Part shown: positions 23,201 to 33,130 of the stretch, piece after piece | Numbering within the stretch: the stretch's first letter is position 1 | How the letters are laid out: each line of letters begins with the position of its first letter | Assembly: GCA_020744425.1 (NCBI GenBank) | Contig: JAGMUV010000003.1 | Location: 2,418,001-2,482,000, forward strand | Reading direction: 5' to 3' | Length of the DNA stretch: 64,000 nt | From: Dactylonectria macrodidyma | Lineage: Eukaryota > Ascomycota > Sordariomycetes > Hypocreales > Nectriaceae | Translations under genes and position numbers: made by a program | The notes under the pieces: generated by a model | What the model was told of the DNA's origin: nothing | Database searches by the model: none | Seen by the model: the letters and a program-made list of their open reading frames with translations, nothing else

Positions 23201-23845
23201 TGCTCGGCTCTACTTAGCAGGCAACCTCTATCCCGTTGCCCCGAGCTAGCCGCAATCCAGACCGTGTTGACAATATTGCCTCCGAAGGATTTCGCTCGAG
23301 CCAACACCTCGGGAACCGCCCGGATACCACTGGTCTGGACCATAAGATACCCCGCCTGAAAATCATGATAATGACGATCCATGTACCCAAGATTCGCTTG
23401 GGGAGGGTGGGATCCGCGTCAGAGATTGATTGAGAGATCGGGCGCAACATGGTCTTCTCCAGGCATCAACCATGTGCTGGCTTCGGCTCTTCGTTGGTTG
23501 CCAAATGCGTAGTCATACACTAATTCTTGATGCAGCTTGCTCGAAACTCTTGTTGGTGGAACCATGCGCGCTTGTGATCCCAGTAATAATAGGTGGACCG
23601 AGTGAGGTAAACAAGGCAATTGTGACATAAACAAAGGGCTACGAACAGCCAATCGTTTGAGAGCACTATGAACAGGTAAAAGGTTCAGGGGAATACGGGA
23701 CAAGGTAATACATCTATGCAAAGCCGGGGATTAAGAACTTCTCAATTGTACCTTCTAACGGAAATATATCAACAGCTCCCACTACTCACTAGCACGATCT
23801 GTCAAGGATCAGGATACAGCCATCAATAAATTGTAATTCTGCCCA
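20269..23845. other. Gene-poor spacer after the transposon
   Basis: About 3.6 kb with no supported gene on either strand. Short frames overlap on both strands in the pattern of non-coding, moderately GC-rich fungal DNA. No inverted or tandem repeat of note was seen. Confidence 0.5.
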
Positions 23846-24115
23846 TTACCCCTGGTAGCACATTTCTCTACAATCCCGGCAGAGGCTGGCGTCCTGGACG
23901 GCAATATCGTACCTGATGGTGTCATAGCACGGTTGATTCTCTGCACCATTAACACACCAGTCCAACTGCCAAACGGGTCGGCCGTCAAAGTGCTTCCCAA
24001 TATTTTCGTTCATAAGCTCCTCTGGATACTGCCCATCCCGACACCTGCGAGACTGAGTCCGGCAATAGGGGTTTTGGCAGGGGCAGTAGCTATAGTAGTA
24101 TGTTAGTTGACACAT
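23846..24115 (-). CDS. Small Cys-rich intracellular-type hypothetical protein
   Basis: A single frame of 89 aa starting MCQLTYYYSYCPC. It contains about ten cysteines spaced CxC, C, C, C, C, C, CxxC, C, with conserved-looking segments WQLDWCVNGAENQPC and a C-terminal LCRDCREMCYQG. There is no signal peptide, so disulfide-rich secretion is unlikely; metal binding is possible. Similar short fungal proteins starting MC(R/Q) with aromatic and Cys/His residues are familiar as uncharacterised families, but no function is known to me. The frame stands out from the non-coding surroundings by composition. Confidence is moderate because the protein is short. Confidence 0.5.
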   Translation of the reverse strand: MCQLTYYYSYCPCQNPYCRTQSRRCRDGQYPEELMNENIGKHFDGRPVWQLDWCVNGAENQPCYDTIRYDIAVQDASLCRDCREMCYQG

Positions 24116-24680
24116 TTTCGCGAGGCAATCCGGGTTGTTGGTGGTTTTTGGTGGTTGTTGATGGCTGTTAGTTGGCTCAAATATCTGTGCGGTTTGTTGG
24201 ATGTGAGTCCATGAACTGATTAATTCCTCATGTTTTTATAGATGGCAAATCCTTGGCTTGTGTTGGGGGTGTTCAACACGGTATAGGATACGGCTTTGTT
24301 TCTCTTTCGACTGTATTAGATACAACTCCCTCGTCCACTGTTCGGCGGCGGCCTTGAAACTGTTCTTCAAAGAAGCTTAGGAAATGTTTTCTTCAATAGA
24401 CGGCAAAGCGCATGTGAACAAAGAAGGTTGTGTTCACATCCATAGGGTGAGAGCGCATGCGAACAATGACGGGCCGAACCGATCCTCCAGATGGGACAAA
24501 TATTTGCATGTGGTTGTAAACACTTACAGGGAAGTTTCAGTTTCAAAGGCACAAAGCGGTCTAGTTATGGATCGACGTAATCCCTGTTAGCGAACGTGTT
24601 CATCATCTCGCGAAAGACAAAGCGAGGATTTCTACGCTGTTCAGTGTAAATTAGAACAGGCGTTGATGGGCCCACTTGAT
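24116..24680. other. Intergenic region
   Basis: A G/T-rich low-complexity stretch lies at about 24130-24200, upstream of the small Cys-rich gene. Otherwise nothing was recognised. Confidence 0.4.
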
Positions 24681-24689
24681 TATGTAAAA

Positions 24690-25610
24690 CAGGGATCATG
24701 ACTGAGAAACACATGACAGTTTATCAGGAAAAACGCTGAAAATTGAATTCAGAGTAGTTCTCACAATGACGTTGTCCATCCTGTCTGGGTTTGGGTGGTC
24801 GATGTAGACACAGCACTGTGTTAGCGCGGATGAATTAACTAATCATGACCGGGACAAACCGATGTCTCACCCCCCGATCTAGATGCAGTCCTCATTCTAC
24901 CCGTACCTTGTGATCCTCCCAAATGTAGCCCTCTCTGCGACGAGGATCATTCAGGTGACAGTACAAAGCAAAACAACATACAAAGGTCGTCATGGCGACG
25001 CTGGTAGCCAAGACCTCCAGCACCCACAGGTCTGAGGAAGGATCGCTCATGAGATACACAATAAGAAGGGATCCACTAGCCTGGTGAACAAATAATTGGT
25101 ATCAACACAATGACGGCCAAGAAGACTTGAGCCAAGTGCACCTGGAGACGGGGACGGTAGGGGGTGAAGAAGCCCCATGAATCCGGGATGTGCAGTTGCG
25201 ACTGGGTGCGGTATCCGCGCGACGGGCAATGGCAAGCAGGGTTGGGTTGAGATTGCCATCGCTGTCGATTTCAGGTTCAAGGATTTTCCGGACGAAACCC
25301 AACCACGCGATGTTAGGTTCGGAGGACATGTCTGAGGATGTGCTTCGGAGTCGGTGCCAGGAGAGGCCGGACATAGAGGGCACAGGGCGGGGGTGGCCAT
25401 AACTCACATGGGATATTTCACAAACAAATTGAGGGTCTGGTTTGGCGATGTAGGCGAAACAGGTAGGTTCTCAATGATGAAGAAGGGTTTTATGGTAGGT
25501 GGCTGCTGTGTCGGCGTCGGAGATGTTTGTTGGTGGTAGCTGAAGCCATATAAGCCCACCAGCCACCACCCCCTCATCAAAATCGCGGCGTCTGTGACTT
25601 CAGACATGCA
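24690..25610 (-). pseudogene. Unresolved coding trace: possible intron-rich or decayed membrane-protein gene
   Basis: Coding-like segments follow one another on the minus strand but in different frames. A first frame reads PNIAWLGFVRKILEPE then NLNPTLLAIARR. A second reads TQSQLHIPDSWGFFTPY and VHLAQVFLAVIVLIPII. A third reads VLEVLATSVAMTTFVCC and YCHLNDPRRREGYIWEDH, and a short later piece reads CVYIDHPNPDRMDN. Two hydrophobic stretches suggest a membrane protein. Some junctions could be introns: a GTGAGT donor lies at about 25407, a 61-nt GTGCAC..CCAG candidate keeps phase, and GCTAACACAG precedes the last piece. Others would need frameshifts. A complete model could not be built, so either a multi-exon gene or a relic is possible. 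The family was not recognised. Confidence 0.3.
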
Positions 25611-25694
25611 GTGTGAGGTAATGTAGGTAGGGCTGGAAAAGCTTGATGTTTTGTAACTGTAGAAGCATTGGGTCTCAAAAATGCTAAAATTGTT

Positions 25695-25706
25695 GGGGGG
25701 GGGGGG
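25695..25706. repeat. Poly-G tract
   Basis: Twelve consecutive G residues in otherwise unremarkable spacer DNA. Confidence 0.9.
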
Positions 25707-25969
25707 ACCGAAAAGATGCCATTAGCTGTGGTTGTTACTGATCATCTGGGCTAGCTGATTAATGAACTGAATTGATCGTCCACGGTGAGTTTAGGTCATG
25801 AGGCTGTGTTGGTACTCCAGCAACAGAGTAAGGTACCAGTCAGAGAAGAGAGTTCGAAGAGATAAAAAGCACAAACGACGCCCGTTGGAATGGACGTTTC
25901 TGGAAGGATGCTATGAGCAAGTTGAGACGCCGAGGATTGAACCAAGCCACCCACGAGAGAAGACCATGT

Positions 25970-26380
25970 GATATCACTCGAGGATGTCATAGATATGTAC
26001 ATTTCGATTTAGCCTGGGACCCGCAGAGTAGGAAAAATCCCCGTAGAGCATGACATGCGAGAATGATGCCGCACGTGTATCCTTATCTGCGGCGCAAGCC
26101 TTTTTTGCAAGTGCGATGGATTTCGCAACACGCTGTGAGGTTTCATTGTCCATGACGCGCCCAACATCACTTGCTGCTTCAACCAGTTCCTTGAGCACCA
26201 ATCCTTCAGATGTGCAATCGAAGACGGCAATATCAGTAATGATCCTTACGACTACCGATATAGGCAAGAACACGTCTGCAGAAGGCCCAAGTTGAAGTTG
26301 GCCCCATGTACCCTAGGAATTTGTGATTAGCTCCTTGTGTCCCCCGGACTAAACTTACACTAGTGCATATCTCAACCCCC
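25970..26380 (-). pseudogene. Possible fragment of a fungal transcription-factor middle domain
   Basis: The minus strand at about 26319-26266 encodes YMGPTSTWAFCRRVLA. That string resembles the start of the fungal-specific transcription factor (MHR) domain, often written as Gly-Pro/Ser-Thr-Ser-Thr-Trp-(A/S)-Phe-Cys-Arg-Arg. It is preceded by plausible splice signals (a GTAAGT donor near 26355, GCTAAT branch and CCTAG acceptor), although the implied intron is only about 46 nt. Downstream the frame is lost, and a second frame of about 99 codons (26273-25974) does not look like this family. No zinc cluster was found nearby. The likely reading is a relic, with chance similarity the alternative. 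Confidence 0.25.
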
Positions 26381-27383
26381 AAAATTTGGCAGCGGAGTAA
26401 CGGAGTAAAAAGACACACTTTTGGGGACTGATCATCGGCGATGAGCAAATACAAAAAAGAAACACGGCGATATTTTAGGTTTAGGCGGAGACCTTTCCCG
26501 AGTCCAAAGGCCGGAGGTCGCTCGGGCGCTTTGTCTCGCCATGTATTCTATTCACACAACATAAGGCACAGTCTCTGTTTGAGAAAAGGTACCCCACTTG
26601 CAAGAACAAACTGCATGGAATATCTCTAAGCTCCAGTTCATTGCCATCTAGGCTCTCTTCCAGTCACGTGAGATGTTTAGGCGATTCACCCTTGTTTGAT
26701 CATGCACCCGGAACTTTCGCCGTGGTCTGCAACGTCAATTTTTCAGAATGGCTAGGCGCCTGGGAGAGTGCTTGACTTATAGCCGCCAGGTGATGCAAAC
26801 CAAACAAGCGTCTACGGGGGAATGAATGACTAGCTAGGGTCTCAAATCGTAGGGAAATGAGAGGGAGCGGGGTCGATAGCTGGGAACAATCTCGTTACTG
26901 CATCGTGAGTGAGAAGGAATATTGCTAGGGATAGGATAGGCAATGAGTTGGGGAAACACAAAAACTCGGAGAAAGCTGGGATGAACTCGAGCATCTCATC
27001 CTCGCTGAAGTAGGCATAGTGAGTCCCACAGTTCTTGCAGCTCGTCGGCCCTGCCAGCTCCCTGCGACAATCCCCCTAAATGTACCATAACATGTCACAT
27101 TTTCCCCTGCCAGGGTAGCGCCAGGGAGGGGCTCTCGGGGCAACTTGGGCCTAAGTTGGGCCACCACGTTGTCGCGGTGGGACGTCTCACAGGCTGCATC
27201 ACATCTTGGAATTGTTGACGACTCATCAGCAGTGCATGCTAAATCCCTTTGCGCGAAACATCTTCCGTCCCGGGTCCCTGAAATCGTCAAAACCCGACCC
27301 AGTCGCAATCCCCCTGTCCCTGAGCTGGATGCTACGCGGCGTCCTGTAACCGTCGGCCATTGACTGGCATCCAAGCCGACGTC
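26381..27383. other. Intergenic region and SYG1-like promoter
   Basis: No gene is supported. The segment from about 26650 to 27383 should hold the promoter and leader of the SPX-EXS gene. Short frames on the minus strand at 26925-27374 look non-coding. Confidence 0.5.
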
Positions 27384-30300
27384 ATGAAGTTCGCGAAGGA
27401 TCTCGAGCGAGAAGCAGTACCTGGTAATCCGTCACACGACTCCCCAAGTCCACCCAGCCAGCGGCGTCCAAATTGCTCGCGCGCAGCTGAAATAACTATC
27501 ACTGACTCTTCTGTGCAATTGCAGAATGGCGCATCAAGTATCTCAACTACAAGGCCGGCAAGAAACATGTCAAGGCCGTCACGAGAGCCATCAACCGCGC
27601 CAATGCCTCTCCCAACGTCACTGGGCAGATTCGGGCCTCAACATTTCTCCCGCCTCTAACGCCACGACACACCTTCCGCAAGAACAAGGATTCCGGCCGC
27701 GATACCGCCCAGGGCGGCGAGGGTCATGCCTCGTCGACAATTCCCGTCACGGCGTCCAGTTCGACCACAGCCAAATCTGCTCCGCCGTCGCGACGCAACG
27801 AGAACGCCTCTTTGACGGGCTCTGGAGATAATCGACGCTATGGGAGCATCTCTGCGACCCCGGAAGAGCGAGCGCCCCTATCGACCGCGCACAGCAACCA
27901 TGACTTCGAGTTGCCGGCTCCGGCCATGAAGGTCCAGTCCAACACATCCGCTGGACCTGACCAAACTGGAACTGTGCGACGGGACTTCCAACCGTTCAAT
28001 CACCAACGAAGTGCAACCATGATGGTTGTCCCAACGAACCAAAATTCCTTGTCGCCTGCACTACAGTCGATCTCGAAGCGCCCTACTAATCAGGGGTCAC
28101 CAGGGCTTCGCAGACTATTCACACACACTTCAACTGGAAGAAGCGATTGGAGGGGCGACATCAACATGCAGAACTTCGACCTTGTGCGAGAGAGAGAACG
28201 GGAATTTTTCGAATTCCTAGACTCTGAGCTCCACAAAGTCGAGACGTTCTACAAGATGAAGGAGGAGCAGGCCGGACAGCGACTGGAGATATTGAGGGTG
28301 CAACTACACGAAATGCGAAATCGCCGAATCCATGAGATGGCCCAGGCTCACTTCCAAGAGGAGCGAGCCTTTCAAAACGCCAGCGGCCACCAGGAGAATG
28401 GAAATGACAAGATGAACGGATGGGTCAACCCAATCAAGTCCAAAATCTTCCCACTTGGACCCAATTCGAAGGCACTGCAACGGATGGGCACCAGCAACAC
28501 TTATGATGGTACGCAAGGCGACGCAGGGAGAGATTACATCCGACGGCCTGAAGATGACGAGGTCTCCTACCGCACAGCCAAACGCAAGCTGAAGCTAGCC
28601 CTGCAGGAGTTCTACCGTGGGTTGGAACTCCTCAAGTCGTACGCCATGCTCAACCGGACCGCATTCCGCAAGCTCAACAAAAAGTACGACAAGGCTGTCA
28701 ATGCTCGGCCGCCATATCGCTACGTCAATGAAAGAGTCAACAAAGCCTGGTTCGTCAACAGCGATGTGCTTGAGGGCCACATCCAGGTGGTCGAAGACCT
28801 CTACGCACGCTACTTTGAGCGTGGTAACCACAAGCTAGCTGCTGGCAAGCTGCGTCAGTTGACTAAGAAGCCTGAGGACCAGTCCACCAGCATGTTCTAC
28901 AACGGACTGCTCATCGGCACCGGTGCCGTGTTCGCCATCCAAGGTCTCATTTATGGCGCCCAGCTCCTCTTTGACGATGACGACCAGGTTCGAGTCCAAA
29001 CGAGTTATCTAATGCAGATTTACGGCGGCTATTTTCTCATGCTCTATCTATTTTCTCTATTTTGCGTCGATTGCATCATCTGGAACGATAACAAGGTCAA
29101 CTACCCCTTCATCTTCGAGTTTGATCAGCGACACTCTTTAGACTGGAGAGAGCTAGCTCAGTTTCCGAGTTTCTTCTTTCTTATTTTCGGCCTCTTAATG
29201 TGGGTCAACTTTAGCAGATACGGCGCTGAGGAGATGTACATTTACTACCCTGTCATTCTCATATTTGTCACTACTGTTCTTATTTTCTTCCCGGCCCCAG
29301 TTCTATGGCACCGAAGCCGGAAATGGTTTGCCTATTCGCATGCAAGTCTATTCTTCAGCATGGGTCCCCTCCGAAGCGCATTGCTAACGAATTGTGCATA
29401 GTGGCGATTGTTACTAGCTGGTCTCTACCCCGTCGAGTTCCGGGATTTCTTTCTTGGAGATATCTATTGCTCTCTTACATACGCAACTGCGGTATGTCTC
29501 AGTGGAAACCTTCGCAGATGCACGAGGCTAACAAACGAACAGAACATGGAGCTATTTTTCTGTCTATATGCAAACAGCTGGGAGAACCCGGTGCAATGCA
29601 ACTCCAGTCACTCTCGATTATTAGGTTTCTTCACGGCGTTACCGCCAATATGGCGTCTCTTTCAGTGTCTGCGGCGATACAAGGACACCCGCAACATCTT
29701 CCCGCACCTTGTCAACGGCGGCAAGTATGCTGCCACCATCTTAGCCGCGGTCATGCTCTCACTCTACCGTTTTCATGGTTCCAATACCCATCTTGGTCTG
29801 TTTATTGCTTTCTCCAGCGTGAACAGCATCTACTGCTGTAAGTTATCATGACCTCTTTTCCCCCGCATGCTGCTCACACAGTACAGGTGTCTGGGATCTG
29901 TTTATGGATTTCTCTCTGCTTCAGCCTCAAGCGCGTCACCGTGGTCTGCGCGACATCATCGCTTTAAAGCCTCGATGGCTGTATTACTTCATCATGGTCG
30001 CGGATCCCATCCTGCGATTCGCATGGATCTTCTACGCCATCTTCACGCACAACACGCAGCACTCAACCATCGTCTCATTCATGGTTGCCTTCTTCGAGGT
30101 CACTCGCCGAGGCATGTGGACGCTGTTCCGCGTCGAGAACGAACACTGCGCCAACGTCGCCCAGTACAAGGCCTCCCGCGACGTGCCTCTTCCTTACCGC
30201 ATCGAGCCGCTCACCGACCGCGCGAGCATCGACACCGTGCCCGCATCTCGCCAGGACACGGCCACTTCATCTGCCTTGGGCCGGCGATCCACGACTACGG

Positions 30301-30578
30301 CCACGGGCGCCGACGTCCCGTCCATCGAAGAGGGCATCTCGCGCCGCAGGACCGACACCATGGCCAGCAAGCGCAACTTCTCGCGCATCCTGGCCGAGGC
30401 ACACAAGCAGGACTTTGAGAAGCGCCGCCGCCCCACCGAACAGGTCGAGGAGGAGGATGCGGCCCGGGCTGGACAGAGCGATGACGACGACGACGACGAT
30501 GACGATGTTGCCGAATCCGCGAGCTTGCTTGCGGGAGAGGCCGAAGCAGTTCGGGAAAGTAGAGAAGTAAGAAGATAA
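27384..30578 (+). CDS. SYG1: SPX-EXS phosphate exporter-like protein (SYG1/XPR1 family)
   Basis: Exons 27384-27423, 27525-29341, 29402-29491, 29543-29837 and 29887-30578; 977 aa, all phases agree. The protein starts MKFAKDLEREAVPEWRIKY, the canonical SPX N-terminus, then KAGKKHVKAV. The SPX domain is stretched by inserted linkers and ends with the core around residues 340-450, including RKLNKKYDKAV, whose lysines bind inositol pyrophosphates in family members. Hydrophobic segments follow from about 470, then the EXS domain with WRLLLAGLYPVEFRDFFLGD, NSWENPVQC and VWDLFMDFSLLQP. The C-tail is acidic (DDDDDDDD). XPR1 exports phosphate; yeast Syg1 was linked to G-protein signalling. The third exon is reached by a GC-AG intron (29342-29401). 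The convergent neighbour is an aminopeptidase, with no obvious functional link. Confidence 0.93.
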
Positions 30579-30840
30579 AGAGGACGATCAACGATGAGTT
30601 GAAGTAATGGGTGAAGCCAGATTGGGTATTTAATAGACTACACATATGGGATAGATGGACAGACAGCGTTAGGAGCTGTGGCAATAACAAAAAGGTTTCT
30701 TTATTGTGTTCAATGATATCTTGTCCCAACCAAATACACCGTTCTAAACTAACCGCACTCTAAACCACTCTAAATGTAAAGATGGCCCGTGTATCGCAAA
30801 ATAGCTTCATATCCAAGATATCCCAGCGCACCCGAGTCTA

Positions 30841-32564
30841 GTGCCACTCAGCATCAACCTTCTCCCAGTTGTCCAAGTAACCTTTGAAGAACTTGACGCC
30901 CAGGCCGGGGTCCAGAGCGCCAGTGGTGGCACGGATCGAGTGCATGCTCAGCTGGGGCAGGCCGGCATCGGCAGCGCGAACGCCCATCATGCTCGAGAGG
31001 GAAGGGCCGATGGTGCCGCCGCTGCGGGAGTCGTTGCGGATCTGGAAGAGCTGCGTCTCGCAGCCGGCGAGCTTTCCGACCCGCTGCAGGATAGCCGTGG
31101 AGACGGCGTCGGTCGTCATGTGGCCATTGCTGTCGCCGCAGATGACGATGCCGACGTTGAGCTTCGGGACGTGCTCGGAGAGGTACTTCTCGAGGAAGTT
31201 GGGGTTGCCGGCGTGAGTGACATCGGCAGATAGGAGGAATGACTTGGCGTAGGTCTGGCCGATGAGACCAGGGCCGTACGTCTTGGGGTTGAGGGCCTCG
31301 ACTGTGCGCTCAACGATGTTGGGAAGGAAGTTGCCCTTGGCGCCCTGGCGCAGAAGCGAACCAATCTCCTCGTCGTCGAAGAGGGCTACGAGCTTGATGC
31401 TACCTTCATCCTCGTCGTTGGTTGCTGCAAGAAGGCCGGTGAGGGCGGACCAAGAGCAAATCTTGTCGTCGATGCGGCCGGCAAAGATGAACTCCTTGTC
31501 CATGCCGCCAGTTTGGGCCGGCTGCGAATCGTACAGTTCCAATTCCCAGTTGGTGATGGAGCTGTATGATGCGATGCTCAGCTCTTTCGCGATCAGCTGG
31601 ACTAGGCGAGGCGGCTGGGTGTTGACAAAGGAGCCCGCGGGACCCAAAGGCTTGAGCCCGGTGTTGCGGGAACTTTCGAGGCCGATGATGGGGACAGCCT
31701 GGGTCTCGGCGTTGTTGGTGCCCATCATACCGACTCCAAAGTGAGGCGCGAGCGTGGGAACCCTCGCGATAGGCCAGTCCAGCTTGACCAGCTTGGTGCT
31801 CGTCTTGCCCGTCTCCTCGTCGCGCACGACAACTCTGCCGCCGATGCTCAAGTCGCGATCCCACCAGGTCTGGTTGAGAGCGCCGGCGTACGGAGCGACG
31901 CCGAGTTCGACGTATCCGGCCTTGTTAGGCTTGGTGCTCACGGGCTTGAGCTTGGCGGTAAGGGCATCGATATGACCGCCGATCATAGCAACTCCATTGC
32001 CAGGTTTGTATGCCTTTCCAACTGTAAAGGCGATCAGGGAACTGCCGTTTCGGGTAACCCAGTATTTGCCACCAGGTTGTACCTTGTCGGCCCAGGAGTC
32101 GCGTGTCGAGAGCTAGTTGAGTCAGTAACGCTGGAACTAAGACAAAGACACTCTGTACTCACCTCCTCGAATCCCAATTGGTTCAGCTTCTTTGTAAAGT
32201 ACTCAACGGTGTGGAAAACTGTTGGGTTCTCCGCCAAGAAGTCGCAGAAGGGCTGGGTGAAGGCAGCGGGCTCGATCTCGGCAACCTGGCACAGTCGGCA
32301 GCCTTTGTCCTCCTCCAGGTGCAAGTTGACCTGTCCAACCTCGCCAGGCGCCAGCTTGGCCATGCAGGACACGCATGCGCGGTTTTGCCTCGTATCTCGG
32401 CCGTCCATATCAGCCAGCACAAAGTTCCGTGACCTGTCGCAGGACTGGGAGCTGGACATGTTTGCGACGGCAGCGGGGGCTGGCACGGATGAAGACAGCG
32501 CTTGTTGGCGGAGAGAGAGGGAGGAGGCGCGGGCGCTGAGCATTCCAGGCGTGAGCTTAGTCAT
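30841..32564 (-). CDS. Aspartyl aminopeptidase (M18 family, DNPEP/Ape4-like)
   Basis: Exons 32564-32163 and 32112-30841 (minus), 557 aa. The 50-nt intron has a GTGAGT donor and CTAG acceptor and keeps phase 0 (QLGFEE|LSTRDSWADK). M18 hallmarks are present: the metal-binding GGHIDALTAKLKP, WWDRDLSIGGRVVV, DDEEIGSLLRQGAKGN with the Glu pair, ADVTHAGNPNF, and the C-terminal PQLSMHSIRATTGALDPG. Members are dodecameric, di-metal enzymes removing N-terminal Asp/Glu in the cytosol or vacuole. The first about 95 residues lie upstream of the family's usual start. They contain CVSC and CRLC about 22 residues apart, a possible zinc-binding pair. Internal Met residues (at 8 and 36) are alternative starts. 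Exon 1 could contain an unrecognised intron, although no frame-preserving one was found. Confidence 0.93.
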
Positions 32565-33130
32565 TGTTCCTGGGAAATTTGGCAGAAGCTGGGAGGGGGG
32601 GAAGGCTCAAGTTAAATATAGGCGTTGGAGCGGAGATGGAAAGGAAGAAGGGAGAGGGAGCTGTTGACGTAGATGCAGATGGGAGATGACGAGCTCAGGC
32701 ATGCCGCGGAACGGAGGGTCACCGGATCTCTTATCTTGTGATAAGCCTTATCAGTAGTGACCTTGGCAGTCAGGTTGTCAGGTTGTCAGGTTGTCAGGTT
32801 GCTAGGCTCACGGGCCAGGCAGCATGTCTCACCCATCCAGGATGTGACCATTTATTATGCGAATACCCTATACCCACGACAATGCCATCCAGTTGTCAGA
32901 AATTAATGATACGCTACTGAACCTAGTCTCTTTTAAATTAGGTATCTAAATGATTTATAGTGTCTATGTATTGCGTGTTAATGTTGAATTGTTGTCTGCT
33001 TCATCAACGGCCAGTTGCTAGCACACACACGAAAAAAAAGCAAAGTTGTACTACAAGTTTAGCAGTTTCAACACCTAATCCCTCCATGGTTATAAGAAAT
33101 TGTAAAATCTCGAGCGCACGGCATAGTGCA
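32565..33130. other. Intergenic region with short tandem repeat
   Basis: Contains the promoter of the aminopeptidase gene and the 3' flank of the Zn2Cys6 gene. Apart from the 8-bp repeat at 32769-32800, nothing was recognised. Confidence 0.5.
32769..32800. repeat. Four perfect copies of GTCAGGTT
   Basis: An 8-bp unit repeated four times without mismatch, about 205 bp upstream of the aminopeptidase start codon. Confidence 0.9.
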
